A program made the translations under genes and the position numbers. Positions 27,532-36,513 of a stretch of DNA of 64,000 nucleotides are shown here, piece by piece; the first letter of the stretch is position 1, and each line of letters opens with the position of its first letter. Where the stretch lies: positions 1,364,001 to 1,428,000 of the forward strand of contig NZ_JAHLQL010000001.1 in the NCBI RefSeq assembly GCF_018919175.1, written 5' to 3'. A model generated the notes under the pieces. That model searched no databases. It saw only the letters and a program-made list of their open reading frames with translations, and had not been told where the DNA came from. Source of the stretch: Clostridium simiarum. Lineage in GTDB: Bacteria; Bacillota; Clostridia; Clostridiales; Clostridiaceae.

Positions 27532-28611
27532 ATGAAAGGTACAGAAAGACATATGTTTCTAGGTAGTAATAGTTCAGAAGGTTTTTTTTCATATTTTGAT
27601 TATATATTATCTCAAAAGGAAGCTAATAAAATTATATGTATAAAGGGTGGTCCTGGTACAGGTAAATCCTCCATGTTAAAAAAGATAGGTAAGTATTTTA
27701 ATGAAAAGGGCTATAACATAGAGTTTCATCATTGCTCATCAGATAGTGATTCTCTTGACGGTATAGTAATAAAAGAGCTTAATGTAGCTATGCTAGATGG
27801 AACTGCTCCCCATGTAGTAGACCCAAAAACCCCTGGAGCTGTAGACGAAATATTAGATGTAGGCAAGTACTGGGATGAAACTAAGATAAAAGAACAAAAG
27901 GATCTTATAATGAGTATAAGCAAAGATGTAAGTATGTGCTTTAAACGTGCTTATAAATATTTAAGTGCTGCTAGAGTAGTTCATGAAGATTGGAGTAGTT
28001 TAAATAATACCGCTTTAAATCTTTCTAAAATAAATTTACTTAAGGAAGACTTTAAAAACAAATTGCTTCCTATGCCAATATGTGAACTAGGTACTGTTAG
28101 ACATCTATTTGCCACAGCCTTTACTCCTAGTGGAATAGTAACCTTTGTGGATACCTTATATAAAAATTATAAGGAGGTATATATCCTAAAAGGAGGTCCA
28201 GGTACTGGAAAGACTAATATTTTAAATTATATAGGAGAGGAAGCTCTTAAAAGAGGTATGTATGTAGAAGTTTTTCATGATCCTTTTATACCTACTAGAA
28301 TAGAGCATATATTAATTCCAGAGCTATCTATAGCCCTATTAACCTCAAATGAAATAAATAAAAAAAGTTTAAATGGAAAAGAAATAAATATGAATGAATT
28401 CTTAGATGAGAACTTTTTGAATAAATACAAGGCGGAAATAGCTTACAGCCAAAAACTTTTCTATGAACTTTCCGGAAAAGCACTTAACCTTTTATCTGAT
28501 GTTAAAACCATCCGTAATGAGCTAGAAAAATTCTATATAGAGAGTATGGATTTTGATAAGTTAGATATGGTTTATAAGGAAACTATCGAAAAAATAGAAT
28601 GTTATGAATAA
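27532..28611 (+). CDS. Tandem P-loop ATPase (PRK06851-like), function unknown
   Basis: 359 residues made of two related halves. Each half starts with a near-identical strand/Walker A: IICIKGGPGTGKSSMLKKIG near residues 34-53 and VYILKGGPGTGKTNILNYIG near 217-236. The two halves also share RHMFLGS/RHLFATA-type openings and an FHHCSSDSDSLDGI / VFHDPFIPTRIEHI block, so it arose by internal duplication. This matches the PRK06851-type proteins seen in spore formers, annotated only as ATPases. There is no membrane segment or DNA-binding motif. The ATG follows aggagtgtgattta. It is a single gene, convergent with helD. I do not assign a function. Confidence 0.8.
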   Translation: MKGTERHMFLGSNSSEGFFSYFDYILSQKEANKIICIKGGPGTGKSSMLKKIGKYFNEKGYNIEFHHCSSDSDSLDGIVIKELNVAMLDGTAPHVVDPKTPGAVDEILDVGKYWDETKIKEQKDLIMSISKDVSMCFKRAYKYLSAARVVHEDWSSLNNTALNLSKINLLKEDFKNKLLPMPICELGTVRHLFATAFTPSGIVTFVDTLYKNYKEVYILKGGPGTGKTNILNYIGEEALKRGMYVEVFHDPFIPTRIEHILIPELSIALLTSNEINKKSLNGKEINMNEFLDENFLNKYKAEIAYSQKLFYELSGKALNLLSDVKTIRNELEKFYIESMDFDKLDMVYKETIEKIECYE

Positions 28612-28690
28612 TAATACCTAAATGATAACTTATAATTTCCCTATAATCTATTAGTTATTTTCCTCCTATATGTAAATGTATTAATTTTAA

Positions 28691-28725
28691 TAAAGGATGA
28701 GTAGATATTATATACTCATCCTTTA
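28691..28725. terminator. Bidirectional terminator between the P-loop ATPase and helD
   Basis: 13-bp perfect stem taaaggatgagta (28691-28703) with tactcatccttta (28713-28725). It sits between two convergent stops. Confidence 0.8.
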
Positions 28726-28737
28726 ATGTATCTACTG

Positions 28738-30864
28738 TTAAGATATTTGAAATTCTTTTAGTTCATGTAAGGCTCTTGTACACATTACATACTTAACTAA
28801 ATCTTCTTCTCTATGGCTTTTATAATCTACTACAATTACTGCATCAAATTCTAATCCCTTTGCAAAGTAGGAAGGTATTAAAACAGCTCCTCCAGTATAT
28901 ATAGTATCTTCTGACCCTATAACTTTTATTGAAGTCTCTCTCTTTAAAGGCTCTTCTAATAACTTTATGATTTCTTCATTTCTACATATTATAGCTATGG
29001 TTTCATAATCTTTATTTTTAAAGTCTTCTAAAGAATCCTTTATCTTACCTATAAGCTCTTCTTTATTACTAAAGCTTTTCTGTTCTACTTCCTTACCTTC
29101 TCTTACAAAAGGCACTATCTTATCCTCTATTAGATATTTATTAGCATAATCCATTATCTGTTCTGTAGATCTATAACTCTTATTTAAATTAAAATACTCT
29201 ATAGAATCTTCTTTAAAGATTTCATTTAAATCTGTCATAGCTGCTTTTTCTTTAGTATTTACAAGCCTTTGATTGCTATCTCCCACAATAGTGAAGGATT
29301 TACAATTTGTAATATGTTTTATTACTTCAAATTGAAGAGAATTGTAATCTTGAGCTTCATCTATAACCACATGTTTTATGTCATCTTCAAGTTTTATACC
29401 TTCTAGCTTTAATTTTATATATAGCATAGGAGCTAAATCGTCAACTATAAAAGGCTTATTGTGATTTAATCTATCATATATCTCCTCTACAGATTCATTA
29501 TGAAGCCAAATTAGCTCTTCTTTGGCTTTCATTACTTCTCTTATAAGTTCTCTTATTTCTATTTTTCTGTTAAATTCTAAGGAATTTAGTTGAAGGTTTT
29601 TCTCTTCTTCTGTTAATCTTTCTTTAATAAGTTTATATTTTTTCTCTATGTCTCTAAAATACTCATCTCTCTTATCTTTTATTCTAGTGATTAAAACTCT
29701 TTTAATTCTTTTACTTCTTCTAAAAAGAGGCATATGAGCATAATGAGTAAAAAACATTTCTTCAATTTCCTTTTTATCTACTATAGTTTGTTCTTTAAAC
29801 ATCACATCTTTTATTGAAAAATAATTTTTATTTAGATCCTCTAGAGTTTTATCTAAGTTCTCTCTATATTGTTTTGAATTTTTATAATTTATATTACTAA
29901 TTAAATCTCCATCTTCTTTTATTACAGCTTCAATATAGTCTTTAAAATTCATAGTGGTTGCTTTTAAATCCAATATGTTTTCTGCAAAAGTTTTGAAGGT
30001 TTGTTGTTTTACTGAAACCTCTCCTAAGCTTGGAAGTACCGTAGATATATATTCCATAAATATATTATTAGGTCCTAATATTAAAACCTTATTTTCTAAA
30101 AGTTTTCTGTGATTATACATAAGATATGCTATTCTGTGCAGAGCAATTGTAGTCTTTCCGCTTCCTGCTACACCATTTACTACCACTATCTCACTTCTCG
30201 GTCTTCTTATTATCATATCCTGTTCTTTTTGTATAGTCATTATTATATCTTTAAGCTTATCTCCACTACTACTACTTAATACTATTTGTAATATCTCATC
30301 CTTTATATCTAAGTCTGAATCAAACATTCCTTGGAGCTCACCTTTTTTTATTATAAACTGTCTTCTTCCAATTATTTCAGTATTTATCTTTCCACCAGGT
30401 GATTCATAGGTTGCACTTCCTGTAGTACCTGCATAAAATAACGAGGATACAGGAGCCCTCCAGTCAACTATAACCGGCTCAAAATATCCATCAGGAGTTA
30501 CTCCAAACTTACCAATGTATATTTCTTCCTCCATATTATAATCATCATCTTTAAATTTTACCTTTCCAAAATAAGGTGATACCCTTAGCTGTGTAAGCTC
30601 TTTTAACCTTCTATCTATGGTTTTAAAAGCTTCTTCCTTTACATATCTTTCATGGTCAAAATATTCGATTATCTTATCTTCATCATCTCTAAACTCTTCT
30701 ATTACATTTTTTCTATAATCTAATATATAATTAGATATGTTTTTTCTCTTATCTAGATATTTCATTATTTCAACATTTATTATCTTTTTTGTATCCTCTA
30801 GCTTTATTTTTTCCATAGCTAATTGAAGCTCTCTATCTTCTCTTTTTATATCTTCTCTTTCCAT
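28738..30864 (-). CDS. helD: HelD-like RNA polymerase recycling ATPase (UvrD/Rep superfamily)
   Basis: 708 residues. The N-terminal coiled-coil arm is followed by the family opening YIGKFGVTPDGYFEPVIVDWRAPVSSLFY (~115-145). Walker A is VVNGVAGSGKTTIALHRIAYLMY (~230), a helical insertion follows, then Walker B VIDEAQDYN with IVGDSNQR (motif III) and the C-terminal TGGAVLIPSYFAKGLEFDAVIVVDY. HelD proteins pry stalled RNA polymerase off nucleic acid using ATP. An in-frame TTG two codons upstream (30870) is the alternative start. The only good Shine-Dalgarno (aaggag, 30891-30896) serves a five-codon ORF that ends 2 nt before the ATG at 30864, so I chose the ATG as a coupled start. Confidence 0.9.
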   Translation of the reverse strand: MEREDIKREDRELQLAMEKIKLEDTKKIINVEIMKYLDKRKNISNYILDYRKNVIEEFRDDEDKIIEYFDHERYVKEEAFKTIDRRLKELTQLRVSPYFGKVKFKDDDYNMEEEIYIGKFGVTPDGYFEPVIVDWRAPVSSLFYAGTTGSATYESPGGKINTEIIGRRQFIIKKGELQGMFDSDLDIKDEILQIVLSSSSGDKLKDIIMTIQKEQDMIIRRPRSEIVVVNGVAGSGKTTIALHRIAYLMYNHRKLLENKVLILGPNNIFMEYISTVLPSLGEVSVKQQTFKTFAENILDLKATTMNFKDYIEAVIKEDGDLISNINYKNSKQYRENLDKTLEDLNKNYFSIKDVMFKEQTIVDKKEIEEMFFTHYAHMPLFRRSKRIKRVLITRIKDKRDEYFRDIEKKYKLIKERLTEEEKNLQLNSLEFNRKIEIRELIREVMKAKEELIWLHNESVEEIYDRLNHNKPFIVDDLAPMLYIKLKLEGIKLEDDIKHVVIDEAQDYNSLQFEVIKHITNCKSFTIVGDSNQRLVNTKEKAAMTDLNEIFKEDSIEYFNLNKSYRSTEQIMDYANKYLIEDKIVPFVREGKEVEQKSFSNKEELIGKIKDSLEDFKNKDYETIAIICRNEEIIKLLEEPLKRETSIKVIGSEDTIYTGGAVLIPSYFAKGLEFDAVIVVDYKSHREEDLVKYVMCTRALHELKEFQIS

Positions 30865-30866
30865 AA

Positions 30867-30884
30867 TCAAAGTATAAGAAGCAT
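30867..30884 (-). CDS. Five-codon upstream ORF before helD
   Basis: aaggag, then atg ctt ctt ata ctt tga (MLLIL), with the stop 2 nt before the helD ATG. It has the best ribosome-binding site in the region while helD itself lacks one at proper distance, so it may couple translation. It is visible in the sequence but its use is unproven. Confidence 0.4.
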   Translation of the reverse strand: MLLIL

Positions 30885-31006
30885 TAATGCTCCTTATATC
30901 CTCCTTTCTTAAAAGACTTATCTAAAACTTTCTCAAAGTATTAATAGTATTTTATTATATCATAAATTTCTACAATTATAATATTTCAATACTAATTTAA
31001 ATAGAG

Positions 31007-31044
31007 AGAGCACTTAACTTTAGGCTATCCTAAAGAAGTGCTCT
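31007..31044 (-). terminator. Terminator hairpin after ftsH
   Basis: 16 bp of stem (agagcactt plus ctttagg, with cctaaag plus aagtgctct), a 2-nt bulge and a ctat loop. The reverse-strand tail is only moderately T-rich (ctctctatttaaatt). Confidence 0.75.
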
Positions 31045-31063
31045 TTATAAGTGCTATAAAACT

Positions 31064-32977
31064 TTAATCAGTAATAGGTTTTATAGGCTCTTCTTCTATA
31101 ACAGTAGGCTCTACCTTTGTATCCTTATGATTTTCTTCTTTCCCTATCCTTGGTAAATTATTTTTTTCTCTATATTCATTTATCATATTCATAAATTCTT
31201 CACCAGTAAGGGTTTCTTTATCAATAAGGAATTCTGATATTTTTATTAAAAGCTCTTTATTTTCTTTTAATATCTCTATAGCCTTTTCATGGCAAGTTTT
31301 TATTATACTTAAAGTTTCATTGTCTATCATTGCTGCAGTTTCTGCACTACAATTTTGAACTGGTCTACCATCTAAATATCTATTACTTATAGATTCTAAG
31401 GCCATCATGTCAAATCTATCCGTCATACCATAAATAGTAACCATACTTCTAGCTGTTTGTGTAGCTCTTTCTATATCATTGGAAGCTCCTGTAGATATCA
31501 TATTAAACTCTACTTCCTCTGCAGCTCTTCCTCCTAACATAACTGTTATTTGGTCAATCATCTCTTCTTTAGAAACTAAATATTTTTCTTCTGTAGGTAG
31601 TTGCATGGTATAGCCTAAGGCTCCCATGGTTCTTGGAACTATTGTTATCTTATGAACAGGGTCTGTATTATTTAGCATAGCTGCTACAAGGGCATGACCT
31701 ACTTCATGGAAAGCCACTGTTCTCTTTTCCTTATCGGACATTATTCTATCCTTCTTTTCTTTACCAGCTATTATCACTTCTACAGCCTCTTCTAAGTCTT
31801 CTTGGATTACTACTTTTCTATTATTTTTTACTGCTCCTAAAGCAGCTTCATTTACTATGTTTGCAAGGTCTGCTCCCACAGCTCCTGGGGTAGCTTTTGC
31901 TAAAGAAGATATATCTACATCATCTCCTAGCTTAACATCTTTTACATGAACCCTTAGTATAGACTCTCTCCCCTTAAGGTCAGGTCTATCTACTATAACT
32001 CTTCTATCAAATCTACCTGGTCTTAAAAGAGCTTTATCAAGGACTTCTGGTCTATTTGTAGCTGCTAAAATTACAACTCCCTTAGAAGGATCGAAACCAT
32101 CCATCTCTGAAAGTAATTGGTTTAAAGTTTGTTCTCTTTCATCATTACCCTGCAGAGCTCCATCTCTACTTTTTCCTATAGCATCTATCTCATCAATAAA
32201 TATTATACATGGAGCTTTTTCTTCCGCCTGTCTAAAAAGATCTCTAACTCTTGATGCTCCCATTCCCACAAACATCTCAACAAAGTCAGAACCAGACATA
32301 GAAAAAAATGGAACCTTCGCCTCCCCTGCTACGGCTTTAGCAAGCAAAGTCTTTCCTGTACCTGGAGGTCCTACAAGTAAAGCCCCCTTAGGTAATTTAG
32401 CTCCGATTTCTGCATACTTTTGAGGATTATGAAGAAAATCAACAATCTCAACTAAGGATTCCTTAGCTTCTTCCTGTCCTGCTACATCCCTAAAGGTTTT
32501 TCCTGTCTCATTTTCAGCATATAACTTTGCAGTATTTTTACCGAAGGACATAACTCCTCCACCCATTTTTTTATCGATTCTTCCGAAAATAAGCCTTCCT
32601 AGCATCATAAAAATAAATAATGGAATTACCCAAGTCAATACTATATCCAAAATAGGGCTATTATTTGGTACATCAGCATTAAATTCTACCTTTGCATCAT
32701 TTAATATATTTACAAGATTAGGATCTCTAAGATTTCCTGTATATAAAGCTTTATTTGCATATTCAGTATCTTCTTTAGCCTTTATAAGTATTCTATCCCT
32801 TTGAAGAACTACCTTTTCTACCTTATTTTCTTGAAGTAAAGTTAAAAATTCATTATAAGGTATTTGCTTTGTACTTAAATTTGTAGTGAAATAATTTATA
32901 AGCAGTACTACGAATATTACTCCTACTAAATAAAACATTCTATATTTAAACTTCTTGTCATTAAACATCCTATCCAC
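31064..32977 (-). CDS. ftsH: ATP-dependent zinc metalloprotease FtsH
   Basis: 637 residues. Two membrane helices (~14-30 and ~110-127) flank an extracytoplasmic domain. An AAA+ domain follows with Walker A GPPGTGKT (203-210), Walker B IIFIDEID, and the second region of homology ATNRPEVLDKALLRPGRFDR. The protease domain has the zinc motif HEVGH (424-428), where most FtsH have HEAGH. The enzyme pulls damaged membrane and cytosolic proteins into its hexamer for degradation. Start is GTG at 32977. An ATG three codons later is an alternative. Neither has a strong Shine-Dalgarno. It lies 59 nt downstream of pepV with no terminator between. Confidence 0.96.
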   Translation of the reverse strand: MDRMFNDKKFKYRMFYLVGVIFVVLLINYFTTNLSTKQIPYNEFLTLLQENKVEKVVLQRDRILIKAKEDTEYANKALYTGNLRDPNLVNILNDAKVEFNADVPNNSPILDIVLTWVIPLFIFMMLGRLIFGRIDKKMGGGVMSFGKNTAKLYAENETGKTFRDVAGQEEAKESLVEIVDFLHNPQKYAEIGAKLPKGALLVGPPGTGKTLLAKAVAGEAKVPFFSMSGSDFVEMFVGMGASRVRDLFRQAEEKAPCIIFIDEIDAIGKSRDGALQGNDEREQTLNQLLSEMDGFDPSKGVVILAATNRPEVLDKALLRPGRFDRRVIVDRPDLKGRESILRVHVKDVKLGDDVDISSLAKATPGAVGADLANIVNEAALGAVKNNRKVVIQEDLEEAVEVIIAGKEKKDRIMSDKEKRTVAFHEVGHALVAAMLNNTDPVHKITIVPRTMGALGYTMQLPTEEKYLVSKEEMIDQITVMLGGRAAEEVEFNMISTGASNDIERATQTARSMVTIYGMTDRFDMMALESISNRYLDGRPVQNCSAETAAMIDNETLSIIKTCHEKAIEILKENKELLIKISEFLIDKETLTGEEFMNMINEYREKNNLPRIGKEENHKDTKVEPTVIEEEPIKPITD

Positions 32978-33036
32978 TTTATCTTAAGCTAGATTAAATC
33001 TTAAAACAAAGCTATTTTACACTTCCTTTCTAATGT

Positions 33037-34431
33037 CTATTTTGCAAGCTCATATATAGCATTACCATATATTTTAGCATTTAAAATTAAGTCCTCTATT
33101 TCTATATACTCATTAGCCTGATGATCTAAATCAGGTTTTCCTGGGAATATAGGTCCAAAAGCAACTATATTAGGTATTTCCTTTGCATAGGTTCCACCAC
33201 CTATAGCTAATAGCTCTGGTTCTTTACCTGTTTGTTCCTTGTAAACCCTTTGAAGAGTCTTTATTAAATCATGGTCCTCTGGAAAATACAATGGGTTTTG
33301 GTGTTCAAAGTTTTCTATTTTTATATCAGTACCTTCTAATCTCTTATTAAAAGGCTCTGTCATATCCTCTAATTTAAAGGTAACAGGATATCTTAAATTT
33401 AAAGTCATAGTAAGCTTATCCTCATGATAATCTATTATGCCTACATTAAAGGATAACTTTCCTGAAACCTCATCTTCTAATCCTACTCCAAAGCTCTCTC
33501 CATAAACCTCATGACCTATATACTTATTAGAAAAATCTACAAACTCTTTTAATGTGGAATTTGAAAGCTCCAATCCTGCTAATATCTCAATCATAAGCAT
33601 TATAGCATTTTTACCAAACTGTGGGACACTTCCATGAGCTGAAACTCCAAAGGTCTTTATAATTATTTCTTTAGGTTTATCTTCTAATTCTACTTTAAAA
33701 CCCTCTCTTTTATTAAATTCTTTTATGTAGGCTTCTAAATTTTTATAAGAAAAACCTGATAAAGAAGCCTCGCAATAATCTGGAACCATATTGGCTCTAT
33801 GTCCACCTTTAATATAATTCACTTTAAAGTCTTCATTTTCTGAAGAAACCATAGGTTTTACAATATCAAATACAGTTCCACCCTTTTCTGCATATATAAT
33901 AGGATACTCAGCATCAGGAGTGAATCCAGCTAAGGGTGCTTTTTCATGTTCCATATAATACTCCATATCTTTTGAACCAGTTTCTTCATTAGTTCCAAAG
34001 ATAATTCTTATCTTTTTAGAAATAGGTAAATTACTATCTTTAATAGCCTTCAATCCAAAAAGTGCAGCCATCATAGGACCTTTATCATCTAAAGTTCCTC
34101 TAGCATATATTTTTCCATCATGAATTTCAGCTCCATAAGGTGGATAAATCCATCCATCCCCCTCTGGAACTACATCTAAATGACCTAAAACACCTATATA
34201 ATCGTCACCTTCACCATATTCTGCATAGCCTACATACCCATCCATATTTACTGTGTTAAAACCTAGATTCTTAGCTATTTCTAAAGCCTTTTCTAAGGCT
34301 TTAGAAACACCTTTACCAAAAGGAGCATTTTCTGAGGGTTCATCCTCAACGCTTTTTATCATTAATACTTCTCTTGTAGACTCTATGATCTCATCTTTTA
34401 GTTCATCTATCCTTCTAGATATCATTGTCAT
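33037..34431 (-). CDS. pepV: M20 family dipeptidase PepV
   Basis: 464 residues of the PepV branch of M20 zinc peptidases, which hydrolyse dipeptides including beta-Ala and D-amino acid forms in the cytosol. Metal-binding blocks are VLGHLDVVPEGDGW, YARGTLDDKGPMMA (bridging Asp), FGTNEETGSKDM (catalytic Glu) and FTPDAEYPIIYAEKGG. The C-terminal GGGTYAKEIPNIVAFGPIFPGKPDLDHQANEYI carries the final His. I place the start at MTMISRRIDEL, which has aaagggg and ttggg upstream, instead of the ATG five codons before it. It precedes ftsH on the same strand. Confidence 0.93.
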   Translation of the reverse strand: MTMISRRIDELKDEIIESTREVLMIKSVEDEPSENAPFGKGVSKALEKALEIAKNLGFNTVNMDGYVGYAEYGEGDDYIGVLGHLDVVPEGDGWIYPPYGAEIHDGKIYARGTLDDKGPMMAALFGLKAIKDSNLPISKKIRIIFGTNEETGSKDMEYYMEHEKAPLAGFTPDAEYPIIYAEKGGTVFDIVKPMVSSENEDFKVNYIKGGHRANMVPDYCEASLSGFSYKNLEAYIKEFNKREGFKVELEDKPKEIIIKTFGVSAHGSVPQFGKNAIMLMIEILAGLELSNSTLKEFVDFSNKYIGHEVYGESFGVGLEDEVSGKLSFNVGIIDYHEDKLTMTLNLRYPVTFKLEDMTEPFNKRLEGTDIKIENFEHQNPLYFPEDHDLIKTLQRVYKEQTGKEPELLAIGGGTYAKEIPNIVAFGPIFPGKPDLDHQANEYIEIEDLILNAKIYGNAIYELAK

Positions 34432-34524
34432 CCCAACCCCTTTCATATTAGACGGAAATTACTTATATTCCTCTTTATAAATTAATTTTTAATTTTAATT
34501 ATAGTTAACTTTTAATTGTTAGAA

Positions 34525-35103
34525 TTACCTTACCATACCAACCCTATCAAAAGGATATACTCTTACTTGAGCTTTCCCCTTTATATCAGACTTATCTATG
34601 AATGGGTCTTTCCACCATCTACTATCCTTAGAATTAGCTCTATTATCTCCTAAGAAAAAAAACTTATTTTCTGGAACCTTAAACTTTCCTCCACGATCAT
34701 CTTGATGTTTAACATATTCTTCTTTAAGTTCCTCTCCATTAACAAAGACCTTTCCATCATCTTTTATCTCCACAGTATCACCTGGTAATCCTATTACCCT
34801 TTTTATTAAAAGATCCTCTAATTCATTAGAGTAAAATACTATGATATCTTCTCTTTCTATTTTTTCTGTATTATATATCTTAGTAACAAAAAGTTGATCC
34901 CCTACTTTAAGTGTTGGTAACATAGATTCAGATGGTATATACACTTTAAATATTAAAAATTTATTTATAAGTCCTGCTATTATAAGAGCTAAAAATATAG
35001 GTAAGATCCACTCAGTAAAAAACTTCATAAATTTATTTTCATTTTGTGAATTATCATTTGACTCTCCAATATCATCAATTTTATCCGTCATATCATTATT
35101 CAT
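34525..35103 (-). CDS. lepB: Type I signal peptidase
   Basis: 192 residues. A short charged N-terminus is followed by a single membrane helix (~30-50, ILPIFLALIIAGLINKFLIF) and the catalytic domain. The Ser/Lys dyad is Ser60 in IPSESMLPTLKVGD and Lys101 in LLIKRVIGLPGD. The third box FFLGDNRANSKDSRWW is intact. It cleaves signal peptides from secreted proteins at the outer membrane face. Its start overlaps the end of the DUF3006 gene by 8 nt, so the two are coupled. A second ATG four codons in (MTDKID) could also be used. Confidence 0.95.
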   Translation of the reverse strand: MNNDMTDKIDDIGESNDNSQNENKFMKFFTEWILPIFLALIIAGLINKFLIFKVYIPSESMLPTLKVGDQLFVTKIYNTEKIEREDIIVFYSNELEDLLIKRVIGLPGDTVEIKDDGKVFVNGEELKEEYVKHQDDRGGKFKVPENKFFFLGDNRANSKDSRWWKDPFIDKSDIKGKAQVRVYPFDRVGMVR

Positions 35104-35335
35104 CTACCCACATACCTTTCATAAAATCATTAACATATTTTCTTCTATTTTCTGTAAGCACAGGGTCCTTAAAATAAGTTTCTCCTTCCTTAAATATAAT
35201 ATCCCCTTCTTTTATAGGATGTTTAAAATTTTTTAAGGGTATATTAATTATATTCCCTTCATTATCTTCAGCTATTACTATATTTTCTTCTATTCTATCC
35301 ACTATATATTTATCTATTCCTAATTGAAACTCCAT
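35096..35335 (-). CDS. DUF3006 domain protein, coupled to lepB
   Basis: 79 residues. The first ~65 form a small beta-rich domain of the DUF3006 type (KYIVDRIEENIVIAEDNEGNIINIPLKNFKHPIKEGDIIF), usually found as a stand-alone protein in Firmicutes with unknown function. There is no signal peptide or membrane helix. The ATG follows ggaggtata. It overlaps lepB, so it may be co-produced with the signal peptidase. A 28-bp perfect palindrome sits ~20 nt upstream of the start. Confidence 0.88.
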   Translation of the reverse strand: MEFQLGIDKYIVDRIEENIVIAEDNEGNIINIPLKNFKHPIKEGDIIFKEGETYFKDPVLTENRRKYVNDFMKGMWVDE

Positions 35336-35356
35336 GTTATACCTCCAAAATTAAAA

Positions 35357-35384
35357 GTATCATGATATAATTATATCATGATAC
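35357..35384. promoter_or_regulatory. 28-bp perfect palindrome upstream of DUF3006-lepB
   Basis: Every base from 35357 to 35384 is matched by its complement. Each half contains the 10-mer TATCATGATA, itself palindromic, and the centre reads TATAAT on both strands. No T-run follows. Position and symmetry suggest an operator over the promoter of the DUF3006-lepB operon. Confidence 0.6.
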
Positions 35385-35451
35385 AATAAATTTCATATAA
35401 TTTAAATAGTATTTAATACAAATTTCATAGATATTAATTTAATTTTACAAA

Positions 35452-36408
35452 TTAACGTATTTCACCTTTTAAATATTTCATTTCAACTTCATAATCTACT
35501 AGTTGAAGATTATAATCTCTTATTAATGTTATTAATAAATCAGAGTAAACTTTTTCACCTTTATGATTCTCTACTGTACTATATCCACCCTTTTCTATAG
35601 CTTGAGCCTGTTCTATATAATGTGTGGCTTGAAAAACTCCTGCCTTAGAATATCTTGGGTTGTTATATAAAAACTCTCTATGATCTGTTATTGAATCATT
35701 TATACTTTTATATACTCTAAAGTTATCTGTTATAATCTGATTATTATATTCAGAGGTTTTCATGGAGACCTTCTCTCCCTTCCAACCTTTATCTGCTTTG
35801 ATTCCAAAAAGATTATTGGCTTTTACAGTTAAATCTGACTTGCCCCAACCTGACTCTAAAATAGCTTGTGCAATTGTAACTGACGGAAAAATTCCGTATC
35901 TAGTATACCCTTCAATGGCACCTTCTTTAATGCTATTAATAAAGTCTGTTTGTACACTATCTTTATCTAACTCTTCTTTCAAAAGTCCTCTATACTCTAA
36001 ATCTTTTAAGTATTTATTTGCTCTTTCTTTTTCCTTTTCCTTAAACTCAAGCTTTGTCATAACTTCATCCATTGATATAATCCTGTAATTACTATTTTTA
36101 ACTTTAAATTCTCCTTTATTCTCTTCTAAAAACATATTAGCAAGATCTAATCTAGATTCTTCAGTGGATTCTGAAAGATTATTTTTATATCTCACTGCGT
36201 CTAACGCAGCCATTTGTTTCCAATTAACCTGTAACTTACCTTTGCTAGCCTCATCTGCTGATTTTATGTAATCTATAACCTTCATACTTTTAAAATTTAT
36301 ATTTTTATATTTTAAGTTATAATTTCTTTTATACAATAAAAAACAAATGGAAGATGATAATATTAATATCATAATAAGGGATATTGTAACTTTTTTCTTA
36401 ATAGTCAT
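35452..36408 (-). CDS. Membrane-anchored GH73 N-acetylglucosaminidase
   Basis: 318 residues. One N-terminal membrane helix (TISLIMILILSSSICFLLY) anchors it or acts as an uncleaved signal. A ~100-residue linker region follows, then a GH73/FlgJ-like peptidoglycan glucosaminidase domain from ~165 (YGIFPSVTIAQAILESGWGKSDLTVKANNLFGIKAD, with the catalytic Glu in AILESGWG), ending GEKVYSDLLITLIRDYNLQ. It hydrolyses GlcNAc-MurNAc bonds during wall growth. The Shine-Dalgarno gaggag points to MTIKKKVTIS, not the ATG five codons upstream. It stands alone. Confidence 0.92.
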   Translation of the reverse strand: MTIKKKVTISLIMILILSSSICFLLYKRNYNLKYKNINFKSMKVIDYIKSADEASKGKLQVNWKQMAALDAVRYKNNLSESTEESRLDLANMFLEENKGEFKVKNSNYRIISMDEVMTKLEFKEKEKERANKYLKDLEYRGLLKEELDKDSVQTDFINSIKEGAIEGYTRYGIFPSVTIAQAILESGWGKSDLTVKANNLFGIKADKGWKGEKVSMKTSEYNNQIITDNFRVYKSINDSITDHREFLYNNPRYSKAGVFQATHYIEQAQAIEKGGYSTVENHKGEKVYSDLLITLIRDYNLQLVDYEVEMKYLKGEIR

Positions 36409-36513
36409 GCTTTTTCTCCTCAATACTACTTTAAATACTATATATTTTAAACACTGATATCTATATTATCTTATAAAACTCACATATTTACAATATCCCT
36501 TAGCTAAAATCTA

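Noticed and set aside
35762..36088. Plus-strand open frame opposite the GH73 gene
   Set aside because: Antisense shadow of a conserved coding region with Ser/Leu-rich composition.
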